Notes: generated by a model not told the origin, from the letters alone. A DNA stretch of 16,112 nt from Candidatus Nanopelagicales bacterium (GCA_023257525.1 JALRCB010000015.1:1-16112), one strand, 5' to 3'. Counted from the stretch's first letter, positions 7,720 through 15,101 are shown. Numbers and translations are program-made.

Positions 7720-8438
7720 GCCAAACTTCCTGGCTCGAGTACGGTCTCATTAACTTCGCCGGCAATAACTTCTACTCGGTAGGCCTTGGCCTTACTGTCA
7801 GCGGTATCAACTACAACCTCAACCGGATTCACGCCTTCGTAAACAACAGCAGCATGGTCATCAGTTGCATATGAAAGTGGCAAAGTTCCACCCGAAACTA
7901 GCGAATGCAAAAGTGGTCTGCGCTGAGCTTCAGTGTCGTAGTGAACGCCATTTCCAAACGGCAAAAGAGCTAAGCCGTTAGTTACCGTTTCGAGTTTTGG
8001 TCCGAATGAATCAGTTGGACCACCTACGTGCCAACAGATTGACCCAGCACTAACGCCACCTAGAACTACGCCACGGTTCCAAGCATCCTTTGCAGCTGCG
8101 TCTACTCCGTGTAATTGCCAGATTGCCAGAAGGTTTGCAACCGATCCACCGCCGACCCAAACTAGATCGGCACGTCCAAACGCTTCATCAACTGGAACGT
8201 TGGGTTGTGTGAACAGGGCCAAGTGTTCTACGTCGACACCAAGACCTGAAACGGCCTGATAGCTAGTTGCTAAGTAGCCTGGGTTGTCTCCACTCGCGGT
8301 CAGGACAAACAAGACTCGTGGTCGAGTTTTGCCGGTCAGCTCAAGAGCTCGGTTAAAGATTTGCCCAGGCTTAACTACTCCCCAGCGATCGGTTTGAATA
8401 AAACCGCCGCTGGAGGCAACTATGTGGCGCTTGGTCAA
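7716..8438 (-). CDS. S51-family peptidase (peptidase E / cyanophycinase-like)
   Basis: This 240-residue protein has the S51 fold of peptidase E (alpha-aspartyl dipeptidase) and cyanophycinase. The nucleophile is S130 in the elbow GGVSAGSICW (127-136). It is preceded by VWVGGGSVANLL (93-104), which shapes the site, and H166 in GNGVHYDTEAQRR is the probable catalytic histidine. There is no signal peptide. The start codon is TTG at 8436-8438, overlapping the transporter's TGA as TTGA, so translation is probably coupled to it; no ATG lies nearby in frame. Family members cleave Asp-containing dipeptides or cyanophycin, but the substrate here is unknown and no cyanophycin synthetase is in the window. 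Its stop overlaps the convergent FAD gene in a shared TTAA (7716-7719). Confidence 0.88.
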   Translation of the reverse strand: MTKRHIVASSGGFIQTDRWGVVKPGQIFNRALELTGKTRPRVLFVLTASGDNPGYLATSYQAVSGLGVDVEHLALFTQPNVPVDEAFGRADLVWVGGGSVANLLAIWQLHGVDAAAKDAWNRGVVLGGVSAGSICWHVGGPTDSFGPKLETVTNGLALLPFGNGVHYDTEAQRRPLLHSLVSGGTLPLSYATDDHAAVVYEGVNPVEVVVDTADSKAKAYRVEVIAGEVNETVLEPGSLA

Positions 8439-10642
8439 ACTTTTTCAACTTCTAACTTGGCGTCTGTTTGTAGTGGGCCTTCACTCTTACCAAGTTTGCT
8501 TGGCCACCAGATCTTTGCACCGATGTCGTATGAAAGTGCCGGCACTAAGAGACTTCGAACAATGATCGTGTCTAGCAGAACACCAAAGGCAACTGCGAAG
8601 CCAAGCTCAGCAAGGAATACCAGTGGCAAAGTTCCCAACACAGCGAAGGTTGCAGCCAACACGACACCAGCAGAAGTGATAACTCCACCAGTTACGGTTA
8701 GGCCCTTAAGGATTCCAGGTCGGGTTCCAAGTTTCTTGGCTTCTTCCCTGACCCGGGTCATCAAGAAGATGTTGTAGTCAATGCCAAGTGCTACCAAGAA
8801 CACGAACGTGAATAGAACGAATCCTCCATCGGCGCCTGCAAATCCGAACAAGTGAGTGAATACCAAGTGACTAATGCCCAAAGTAGCGCCGAATGAAATC
8901 ACAGTTGTGAGAATCAAAAGCACTGGAGCAAAGATACTTCGCAGTAGCGCGGCCAGAATCACACCAATAACAAGAAGGGCTACTGGCAAAATCAGGTTGC
9001 GGTCACGCTTATTTGTTTCTTGAATGTCGAAGTTGACTGCAGTTGTTCCACCAACCAATGCGGTTTCACTTGCACCCTTAGCAGCTTCCCGAATTGCTGG
9101 AATGTATCCCTGGGCTTCAACTGAGTCGGCAGGTTTATCAAGAGTTACTTCGATCTGAACTAGACCGTCAACTACTACTGGGGTTGGTTCTGGGCCACCA
9201 GGAATAAATGGTGTTGTAGTTTGCTTTACTTCCACAACGCCTTGTGAATCAGTCATGGCTGCGATTAATGCATCTTTATCAGCCTCAGGTCCAATCACAA
9301 TGGTTGGATCACCTGAGCCAGCCGGGAAATGTTCCGAAAGCTTTTCAAGGCCAATGACTGAGTCAGGGTTGCCAGTGAAGGCATCAGTCTGAGCTAATCC
9401 ATCCGTCTTTAGTTGCGTCGCAAAAGACATTGCGATCACCAAGAACAGACCCGTGACAATCCAAGTAGGTCGTGGCTTGCGTCCAACTAAACCGGCAACC
9501 TTTGACCATAGACCCGAGAGTTTTTCGTCAACATCATCATGAATAGGTCGCTTTGGCCAAAATACCCATCGACCCAAAAGCACCAAGATTGCAGGCAACA
9601 GAGAAAGCATTATGAGCTGAGCAGCCAGAACACCGATCGCAGCAACTGGGCCTAAGGAACGAACTGACTTTAAGTCTGAAAGACCCAGTACTAATAGGCC
9701 TGAGATTACGGTTAGGCCAGATGCGACAATTGGTTCGACGACGCCTTTCCAGGCAACCACCATGGCATCAATGCGACTTTCATAGTGATGTAGTTCTTCT
9801 CGGTAGCGGGCAATCAATAACAGGGCATAGTCAGTTGCCGCGCCAATAACCAATACCGACAAAATTCCTTGTGATTGACCATCCAGATCCAGGATGCCTT
9901 CTTTGGCTAACAAGTAAACAACGCCACCAGCCAGAGACAGCGCAATCACCGAACAGAACAGCGGAATAATCCAAAGCACTGGGGATCGGTAAACCACAAT
10001 CAGAATCAGCGCAACAACGATCAAAGTAGTGCGCAATAGATCAGTATCGATTGAGCCAAAGCTGTCAAACAAATCGGCCAGGATTCCACCGATGCCAGTT
10101 ACATGTGATTCGAACCCAGGAACTTCGGAAGCTTGTGCGCGAATCGCTTTTACAACTTCCGGTAACGCAGGTTTTTCATTTTCGAGTGGCGTAGCGAGTG
10201 CATCATTGTCCAGTGGTATGGACATTAAAACAGCTAGGCCGTCTTGTGATGGAATTGGGATTAACTGAGCACCTTCTGCCAAGTAATCGCCAACTGTTTC
10301 ATCAGTTCCAGGAACTGGAGCCGAGGCGACTGCAATGCCGAACTCACCAACAGCTGCAACTCCATCTGCATCTGCTGGACCAGTAAAGATAACCAGTGCT
10401 GGCAGAATTGAAGTGTCCTGGGAAGTGAATTTTGTTGCTAGCTCAGAGGCCTTGGTTGATTCGGCTGAGGATGGCAAGAAGCCAGCATTGTCGTTTTGCT
10501 GAACGCTAGATAGCTTTCCAAACAGTGGACCAGCCACACCGCTGATCGCAAACCAAGCAATGATTACAGCAATTGCGCCCCAGAGGATTTTTCTTCCCTT
10601 AGGAGAAGATTTAGTGGAGCGATGCGTGGTTTTTTCGGACAT
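8435..10642 (-). CDS. MMPL/RND-family membrane transporter
   Basis: This 735-residue protein has the two-fold repeat of the MMPL branch of RND transporters. A cytosolic Lys-rich N-terminus leads to TM1 (about 18-40), then a large extracytoplasmic loop (about 41-200), a TM bundle at about 203-360, a second TM start at about 393-410, a second loop (about 411-545) and a final bundle at about 549-705. The proton-relay motifs are present in both halves: D271-Y272 in GAATDYALLLIARYREE and D622-Y623 in ALGIDYNIFLMTRVREE. Relatives export lipids, siderophores or drugs using the proton gradient; the substrate here cannot be read from sequence. The ATG at 10642 has AAAGG ten bases upstream. It is divergent from lipB and overlaps the downstream peptidase start. 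The pair is not part of the glnA-lip gene order known from mycobacteria. Confidence 0.93.
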   Translation of the reverse strand: MSEKTTHRSTKSSPKGRKILWGAIAVIIAWFAISGVAGPLFGKLSSVQQNDNAGFLPSSAESTKASELATKFTSQDTSILPALVIFTGPADADGVAAVGEFGIAVASAPVPGTDETVGDYLAEGAQLIPIPSQDGLAVLMSIPLDNDALATPLENEKPALPEVVKAIRAQASEVPGFESHVTGIGGILADLFDSFGSIDTDLLRTTLIVVALILIVVYRSPVLWIIPLFCSVIALSLAGGVVYLLAKEGILDLDGQSQGILSVLVIGAATDYALLLIARYREELHHYESRIDAMVVAWKGVVEPIVASGLTVISGLLVLGLSDLKSVRSLGPVAAIGVLAAQLIMLSLLPAILVLLGRWVFWPKRPIHDDVDEKLSGLWSKVAGLVGRKPRPTWIVTGLFLVIAMSFATQLKTDGLAQTDAFTGNPDSVIGLEKLSEHFPAGSGDPTIVIGPEADKDALIAAMTDSQGVVEVKQTTTPFIPGGPEPTPVVVDGLVQIEVTLDKPADSVEAQGYIPAIREAAKGASETALVGGTTAVNFDIQETNKRDRNLILPVALLVIGVILAALLRSIFAPVLLILTTVISFGATLGISHLVFTHLFGFAGADGGFVLFTFVFLVALGIDYNIFLMTRVREEAKKLGTRPGILKGLTVTGGVITSAGVVLAATFAVLGTLPLVFLAELGFAVAFGVLLDTIIVRSLLVPALSYDIGAKIWWPSKLGKSEGPLQTDAKLEVEKV

Positions 10643-10652
10643 GCGGGTAAAG

Positions 10653-10687
10653 CCTTTGCAGTTGGGTGAATCTGAACTTTAAGTCTA
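10653..10687 (-). promoter_or_regulatory. Candidate promoter -10 and ribosome binding site of the MMPL gene
   Basis: On the reverse strand TAGACT (complement of 10682-10687) could be a -10 element. It would give a leader of about 33 bases carrying AAAGG (complement of 10653-10657). No convincing -35 was seen. The 121-bp divergent gap 10643-10763 otherwise shows only the lipB elements. Confidence 0.3.
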
Positions 10688-10751
10688 ATTCACGTATTCG
10701 AATCCGCCGATTTTGCCCCTATGTCTGAATTTGCTGGCTTTCCAGAGGACC

Positions 10752-10763
10752 TAGGCTTAAGTC
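10752..10763 (+). promoter_or_regulatory. Candidate leaderless -10 of lipB
   Basis: TAGGCT (10752-10757) ends six bases before the lipB GTG, the spacing expected if transcription begins at the start codon. There is no convincing Shine-Dalgarno sequence and no good -35. Confidence 0.4.
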
Positions 10764-11435
10764 GTGAACCTGGAAATCGATCGGATCGGACTTGATGGCA
10801 ACGCCATCGAGTACCAAACTGCATGGGATTTGCAGCGCGAGTTACATCGAGAAGTAGTGGCACGCAACTGCCCTGACACTGTCTTGTTGCTCGAGCATCC
10901 ATCGGTTTATACCGCTGGCCGTCGCACCGAAGCTTTTGAACGGCCAACTGATGGCACTCCAGTAGTTGACGTTGACCGTGGCGGCAAGATCACTTGGCAC
11001 GGCCCTGGTCAATTAATTGGATATCCGATCTTGCACTTACCTTCGCCAATGGACGTTGTGTCACATGTTCGAAGACTTGAAGATGTGTTGATTGGAATTT
11101 GCAGTGATTTTGAATTAGAGACTGCGCGCATCAAAGGCCGCAGTGGTGTTTGGGTTTTAGATCCGATTGAAGATCGCAAAATTGCAGCTATCGGAGTTCG
11201 GGTTGCCCAAGGTGTCACAATGCACGGGTTCGCACTTAATTGCAACAACGACTTAGCTTGGTTTGATCGCATTGTTCCTTGCGGGATTCGCGATGCTGGA
11301 GTTACAACTTTGTCCAAAGAATTAGGTGCAGATATTTCGGTCACTGATGTTGCCGACCGCGCAGAAATTCACCTGCAAAGAGTCTTTGGCGCCCTTGCAC
11401 AAGAACTATCTCGAAATGTATCTATCGATGCCTAG
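10764..11435 (+). CDS. lipB: Octanoyl-[ACP]:protein octanoyltransferase
   Basis: This 223-residue protein transfers octanoate from acyl carrier protein to the lipoyl lysine of E2 and H-protein, the first step of endogenous lipoate synthesis. Signature segments are HPSVYTAGRR (45-54), RGGKITWHGPGQLIGYP (72-88), the lysine-bearing KIAAIGVRV (139-147) and FDRIVPCGI (167-175). The catalytic pair is K139 and C173, matching Lys142 and Cys176 of the M. tuberculosis enzyme. The GTG at 10764 is chosen because the family N-terminus aligns there and a -10-like sequence sits just upstream. The product of lipA, about 560 bp downstream, completes the cofactor on the E2 encoded at 3815-5512. The MMPL-peptidase pair separates lipB from the E2 gene block. 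Confidence 0.97.
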   Translation: MNLEIDRIGLDGNAIEYQTAWDLQRELHREVVARNCPDTVLLLEHPSVYTAGRRTEAFERPTDGTPVVDVDRGGKITWHGPGQLIGYPILHLPSPMDVVSHVRRLEDVLIGICSDFELETARIKGRSGVWVLDPIEDRKIAAIGVRVAQGVTMHGFALNCNNDLAWFDRIVPCGIRDAGVTTLSKELGADISVTDVADRAEIHLQRVFGALAQELSRNVSIDA

Positions 11436-11970
11436 ATTCGTCGCGTTCACCCTAAAGATAAGTGCCATCGTCTTCGCCCCGATTGCCATAGTGGGACTAA
11501 TCGTTTCAAAGCAAGCAGTATCGGGCGATCAGTATGTTGCAGTGTTAGAAATTTTGGGATCAAGTTCGGCGCCAGGTGCAATTGAAGTATTTGGTGCTGA
11601 TATTCAAACCCTGTCTTCCTTGCTCAATTTCTTTGAAGCCTGGAGTTTGCCAGCCTTGATTGCAATAATTGCTCTGGGAATCATCGGGTTGGCTTTGAGT
11701 AAGGACAAACTCCGAGCGACTTGGCACATCTGTTTAGGTTTGTTCTTTTCCTTTGGACTTTGGGCGGTGCTGCTTACTAGAAGCCAGCAAGCCTTTACCG
11801 AATTCATCGGATCCAACATTTCTGATTTGTCAGGGATTGTGATTGCGGCTTATCTGTCTGAGTTGAGTGCAAGATTACTGAATCTAATCGGACTATTGGC
11901 AATGTTGTTTGGAGCGCTAGCTTTGATCTTCTGGTTCGCCGTGAATAGACGCAAAGCGCGCTACAGTTAA
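11428..11970 (+). CDS. Four-helix membrane protein of unknown function between lipB and lipA
   Basis: I do not recognise this 180-residue protein. From the ATG at 11428 it shows four hydrophobic segments, at about residues 4-26, 71-91, 101-119 and 150-173. A loop of about 45 residues follows TM1, another hydrophilic stretch separates TM3 and TM4, and the tail is basic (NRRKARYS). Starts at 11416 and 11428 are both possible; 11428 overlaps the lipB stop by 8 bp and leaves only a short N-terminus before TM1. An upstream ATG at 11326 is open too but would read through lipB in another frame for over 100 bp. Neither near start has a good Shine-Dalgarno sequence, so coupling to lipB translation is likely. 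The helical layout resembles small integral membrane proteins with no enzymatic motif. Confidence 0.75.
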   Translation: MPRFVAFTLKISAIVFAPIAIVGLIVSKQAVSGDQYVAVLEILGSSSAPGAIEVFGADIQTLSSLLNFFEAWSLPALIAIIALGIIGLALSKDKLRATWHICLGLFFSFGLWAVLLTRSQQAFTEFIGSNISDLSGIVIAAYLSELSARLLNLIGLLAMLFGALALIFWFAVNRRKARYS

Positions 11971-11979
11971 GCCCTCAAC

Positions 11980-11992
11980 TAGACTGTCTATT
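11980..11992 (+). promoter_or_regulatory. Candidate leaderless -10 of lipA
   Basis: TAGACT (11980-11985) lies seven bases before the lipA GTG, inside the 22-bp gap after the membrane-protein gene. No Shine-Dalgarno sequence is present. The layout suggests an internal promoter giving a leaderless lipA mRNA, in addition to any read-through from lipB. Confidence 0.4.
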
Positions 11993-12952
11993 GTGAGCAC
12001 GCCATACCTGGATCAGCCTGAAGGTAAAACTGACGGTCCCAAAATGCTGCGGATCGAAGCTCGAAACTCGCTTGTGCCAATTGAGCGCAAGCCGGAATGG
12101 ATTAAGACCAAGCTAAAAACCGGGCCTGAGTACACCCAAATCATGGACTTAGTTAAGTCCGAAGGTCTTCATACCGTTTGCCAAGAAGCTGGCTGCCCAA
12201 ACATTTTTGAGTGCTGGGAAGATCGCGAAGCAACTTTTCTAATCGGTGGTGATCAATGCACTAGGCGTTGTGACTTCTGCCAGATTGATACTGGAAAGCC
12301 CGTTGATCTTGATCGCGATGAACCCCGAAGAGTTGCTGAGTCTGTCAAATCTATGAAGTTGCGTTACGCAACCGTAACTGGTGTTGCTCGCGATGATCTG
12401 CCAGATGGTGGCGCTTGGTTATACGCCGAAACGATTCGACAAATTCATGAAGTGGTTCCAGGTTGCGGCGTTGAAATGCTTGCCCCTGACTTCGATGGTA
12501 AGCCCGACTTACTCCAAGAAGTTTTCGAATCAAGGCCTGAAGTGTTTGCGCACAACATTGAAACCGTTCCCCGCATCTTCAAGCGAATTCGACCAGGATT
12601 CAAATATGAAAAATCGCTTGGAGTTATTACTGCAGCTCGAGATTTTGGATTGGTAACTAAAAGCAACTTAATCCTTGGTATGGGTGAAGAAATTACCGAA
12701 GTACACCAAGCACTAACAGATCTTCATGAAGCTGGCTGTGACTTGGTGACCATCACTCAATACCTTCGACCATCCTTACGACACCATCCCGTTGATCGCT
12801 GGGTTCGGCCAGAGGAATTTGTGGAATTGGCAAAAGTCGCCGAAGAAATCGGATTTGCTGGAGTACTCAGTGGCCCACTAGTCAGATCCTCTTACCGGGC
12901 TGGAAAACTTTACAAGCAAGCCATTGCGGCTCGAAATTCAACTGACGTTTAA
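11993..12952 (+). CDS. lipA: Lipoyl synthase (radical SAM)
   Basis: This 319-residue radical-SAM enzyme inserts two sulfurs into protein-bound octanoate to make lipoate. Both iron-sulfur clusters are complete. The auxiliary cluster ligands are C63, C68 and C74 (CQEAGCPNIFEC) together with the serine of RSSY (298-301). The SAM-binding cluster is C89, C93 and C96 (CTRRCDFC). Other lipoyl-synthase segments are EMLAPDF, HNIETVPRI and LGMGEE. Length and ends are normal for the family. The GTG at 11993 agrees with the family N-terminus, and a -10-like TAGACT is placed for leaderless expression. Nine bases separate it from the DUF4191 gene, so these two are probably one transcript. Its substrate proteins include the E2 encoded in this window and the glycine cleavage H-protein. 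Confidence 0.98.
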   Translation: MSTPYLDQPEGKTDGPKMLRIEARNSLVPIERKPEWIKTKLKTGPEYTQIMDLVKSEGLHTVCQEAGCPNIFECWEDREATFLIGGDQCTRRCDFCQIDTGKPVDLDRDEPRRVAESVKSMKLRYATVTGVARDDLPDGGAWLYAETIRQIHEVVPGCGVEMLAPDFDGKPDLLQEVFESRPEVFAHNIETVPRIFKRIRPGFKYEKSLGVITAARDFGLVTKSNLILGMGEEITEVHQALTDLHEAGCDLVTITQYLRPSLRHHPVDRWVRPEEFVELAKVAEEIGFAGVLSGPLVRSSYRAGKLYKQAIAARNSTDV

Positions 12953-12961
12953 GGTAGAGAC

Positions 12962-13624
12962 ATGTCACTAAAGATGCAGGCGCCAAAAAAGCAACGCTGG
13001 TACGTCCAAATCAAGGAAACCTACAAGTTCGCCTCAAATGAGATCTCATTCTTGGCTCTGCGACTGCTGGGTGTTTTCGCTGTTGTATTTGGAATCATTT
13101 TCGCAATTGGTGTTGCTGTAGATCTAACTGCCTTCTTTGGAGTTTTTGCATTTGGAACTGCCTTACTAGCGACAACATTCTTTTTTGGAAAAATCGCTGA
13201 GAATGCCGCCTACTCCTCGATTGCCGGACAAGTTGGCGCAGCTGCTTCCGTACTTAACGCAATCCGCGGTGCTTGGTTTGTAACCCCAGCAGTCGGTGTC
13301 GACAAGAATCAAAACATGGTTCACCGTGTTGTTGGTCGCCCGGGAATCATCCTGGTTGGCGAAGGTAGTCGTCCAGCAGTTCTTTTGGCAGAGCAGCGCA
13401 AAGCTCACGCCCGTTACGCTCAAGGCGTGCCAATTCACGAGATCATCGTTGACGACGTTGATGTCACGATTTCAAACCTGCAAAAGACTGTTAAGAAACT
13501 TGGCAAGACACTTCGCCCAGCTGAAGTTACTCAAGTAAGAAACCGTCTTAAGGCTCTGCCACAAACAGCGCTTCCAATTCCAAAGGGACCGCTGCCTCAG
13601 GGCAGAAAGATGCCACGTCGATGA
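12962..13624 (+). CDS. DUF4191 family membrane protein
   Basis: This 220-residue protein matches the actinobacterial DUF4191 family found next to lipA (Rv2219 position in M. tuberculosis). A basic N-terminus (about 1-28) is followed by two close transmembrane helices at about 31-53 and 56-76, then a cytosolic or peripheral domain with the conserved-looking RGAWFVTPAVGVDKNQ (102-117), HRVVGRPGIILVGEG (121-135) and a Lys/Arg-rich tail. No catalytic motif is apparent and its function is unknown. The ATG at 12962 has AAGGTAGAG just upstream. The stop overlaps the next small gene as ATGA. The fixed association with lipA across actinobacteria suggests a connection with lipoate or the membrane, but nothing in the sequence proves one. 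Confidence 0.88.
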   Translation: MSLKMQAPKKQRWYVQIKETYKFASNEISFLALRLLGVFAVVFGIIFAIGVAVDLTAFFGVFAFGTALLATTFFFGKIAENAAYSSIAGQVGAAASVLNAIRGAWFVTPAVGVDKNQNMVHRVVGRPGIILVGEGSRPAVLLAEQRKAHARYAQGVPIHEIIVDDVDVTISNLQKTVKKLGKTLRPAEVTQVRNRLKALPQTALPIPKGPLPQGRKMPRR

Positions 13625-13821
13625 ACGAAATCACCACCACAATTTCAGATTTTTTCGCAAATGCTTCTGCTTCATACTTGCTTGGCATGGTTTTGATTGT
13701 GATTTTCCTAGTAAAGAAATTGATCAAGTGGGCAATTGTTATTGCCGTACTTATGTTCTTTGTACTTCCCTACCTAGATGAGCAAGGCTATCTAGACTCC
13801 GTAAAAGGGCTGTTTACTTAA
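13621..13821 (+). CDS. Small single-pass membrane protein (66 aa)
   Basis: This 66-residue ORF begins at an ATG overlapping the DUF4191 stop by 4 bp (ATGA), the classic arrangement of a translationally coupled gene. It has a polar N-terminus, one long hydrophobic region at about 19-49 interrupted by a KKLIK patch (32-36), and a short acidic tail. The interruption makes either one amphipathic segment or two short helices possible. I do not recognise a family. Its last 8 bases overlap the end of the convergent deacetylase gene. Coupling to DUF4191 and membrane character support a real gene that may work with its neighbour. Confidence 0.65.
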   Translation: MNEITTTISDFFANASASYLLGMVLIVIFLVKKLIKWAIVIAVLMFFVLPYLDEQGYLDSVKGLFT

Positions 13822-14611
13822 CCGCTTTTGCAACTTCGCCTGCGGTGGCAATCCAAACCTCATCGTGGGATTTAACAAACGTCAAGAATCTTTCCAGCAT
13901 TGCAACTCTGCTTGGACGTCCAATGAATTGTGGATGCATAGTTAACATAGTTAAACCGCCAAGTCCATGAATTCCCAAGAACTCTTCCCGCCAAATTTCT
14001 TCAACGTCTCGGGCCGAGCGAATCGTGCGATTCCAGTCGCTGCCGACGCTAAACCAGAAGTACGGTGCATCGTCCAACATCCATTGAACAGGCAGCTCCA
14101 CAACTTTATGAGCGGGATGAACATAGGGCTTGATGTCATCCATCATGCTCGATGAATACTTAAATCCATTTTCAACCAGCAGATCAAAGGTGTTTGGGCT
14201 AACTTCCCAAGAAGGCGATCGATATCCAGTAACTTCAACGCCGAATTGTTCCAGCGCTGCTTTCCCCTTTAAAAGTTCTTCTAGTTCCTCAGCCTTGGAA
14301 AGTTTTGTTGGAGAGGTGTGGGTATAACCGTGATGGCCGAGCTCGTGTCCATGCGCAACGATTTCCCGCATTTGATCTGGATAGCGTTCGGCAACGCGAC
14401 CTGGCGTAAAGAACGTTGCTGGTAAACCTAAATGATCAAGTGTGTCTAGAACCAGCCCCACACCAACTTTGGCTCCATAAGTTCCCTGCGAAAGCACACC
14501 AGGTCGATTCGCATTTTCTGGGTTTTCAGCTAACCAAACTTCTTCGGCATCAAAATCAAAACTGATTACAAAAGCGGAAGTTTTTCCGGCTGGTAGTTCT
14601 AATGAAGACAT
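13814..14611 (-). CDS. Polysaccharide deacetylase-family protein (CE4/NodB, cytosolic PgdA/PuuE-like type)
   Basis: This 265-residue protein has a NodB homology domain. The metal motifs are ISFDFDAE (16-23) with D19 and D21, H94-G-Y-T-H98 (the HxxxH pair) and YRSPSW (131-136) with R132, P134 and W136. A later MHPQF supplies the probable last catalytic histidine. No signal peptide or membrane anchor is present. The SFDFDAE form of motif 1 and the HGHELGHHGYTH context resemble the branch that includes Helicobacter PgdA-like and PuuE-like enzymes acting on small amides, rather than secreted chitin deacetylases. The substrate is therefore open. The ATG at 14611 follows the RDD gene stop by 4 bp, so the two reverse genes form an operon. 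The gene ends inside the convergent 66-residue gene. Confidence 0.88.
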   Translation of the reverse strand: MSSLELPAGKTSAFVISFDFDAEEVWLAENPENANRPGVLSQGTYGAKVGVGLVLDTLDHLGLPATFFTPGRVAERYPDQMREIVAHGHELGHHGYTHTSPTKLSKAEELEELLKGKAALEQFGVEVTGYRSPSWEVSPNTFDLLVENGFKYSSSMMDDIKPYVHPAHKVVELPVQWMLDDAPYFWFSVGSDWNRTIRSARDVEEIWREEFLGIHGLGGLTMLTMHPQFIGRPSRVAMLERFLTFVKSHDEVWIATAGEVAKAVK

Positions 14612-14615
14612 GGAT

Positions 14616-15089
14616 CTATCTTGCCCGCATTGTTATTGTTCCAACAGCCTTATCGTGTAATCCACGACCATCTCGATCCCAAATCAAGGCTGGGACCACC
14701 AAGCACAGAAGTGCGGTGCGTACCAATACCTTCAAAAAAGTTATCGGTGCCGGACTAATCGAAATAAGTCTGATGCCGGATAGTTTGTATCCAAATGATG
14801 CACCAGTGGTAGCTGTCAGCAGGAATACTTGGGCGGCGAAAATTCCCAGGGTGGCCGCCGCAAAAACCTCAGACCCATAAACCAGATCTGGAAATGCCAG
14901 ATGGGTAACCAAGATCGCAGCAATCCAGTCGATCATGAGAGCGATGATTCGCCTTCCCATCCGGGCAACTGAACCAATCCCCTGTTTGGGTAAGCCAAAG
15001 CGTTGCCCTGGGTATCCAAAGTCCATGCCTTGTTCTTCAAGGGCTGCTTTGGGTCCAGATAGCCACGAACCAATGTCTCTTCTCTCCAC
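14616..15089 (-). CDS. RDD family membrane protein
   Basis: This 157-residue protein has an N-terminal cytosolic stretch (about 1-43, with GSWLSGP and a Gly/Pro-rich YPGQRFGLP) and an RDD domain. The first helix begins ARMGRRIIALMIDWIAAIL (42-60) with the defining R46/R47 and D54. A second hydrophobic span lies at about 74-95, the GASFGYKLSGIRLI loop at 96-109, and a third helix at about 115-136 ends in WDRDGRGLHDKAVGT (137-151). The function of the family is not settled. The start is a GTG at 15087-15089; a TAGAGT six bases upstream suggests a leaderless mRNA, and no Shine-Dalgarno sequence is seen. An RDD-like gene beside glnA is also found in mycobacteria (Rv2219A), though here it is divergent from glnA and runs into the deacetylase gene. 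Confidence 0.9.
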   Translation of the reverse strand: MERRDIGSWLSGPKAALEEQGMDFGYPGQRFGLPKQGIGSVARMGRRIIALMIDWIAAILVTHLAFPDLVYGSEVFAAATLGIFAAQVFLLTATTGASFGYKLSGIRLISISPAPITFLKVLVRTALLCLVVPALIWDRDGRGLHDKAVGTITMRAR

Positions 15090-15101
15090 GCTTTAACTCT
15101 A
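15090..15101 (-). promoter_or_regulatory. Candidate leaderless -10 of the RDD gene
   Basis: On the reverse strand TAGAGT (complement of 15096-15101) ends six bases before the GTG start. It has the same geometry as the elements before gcvT and lipB. No clear -35 was found. Confidence 0.4.

Noticed and set aside
11326..11427. Longer N-terminus for the lipB-lipA intergenic membrane protein
   Set aside because: It would overlap lipB by over 100 bp in another frame and adds a polar stretch with no sense before TM1.
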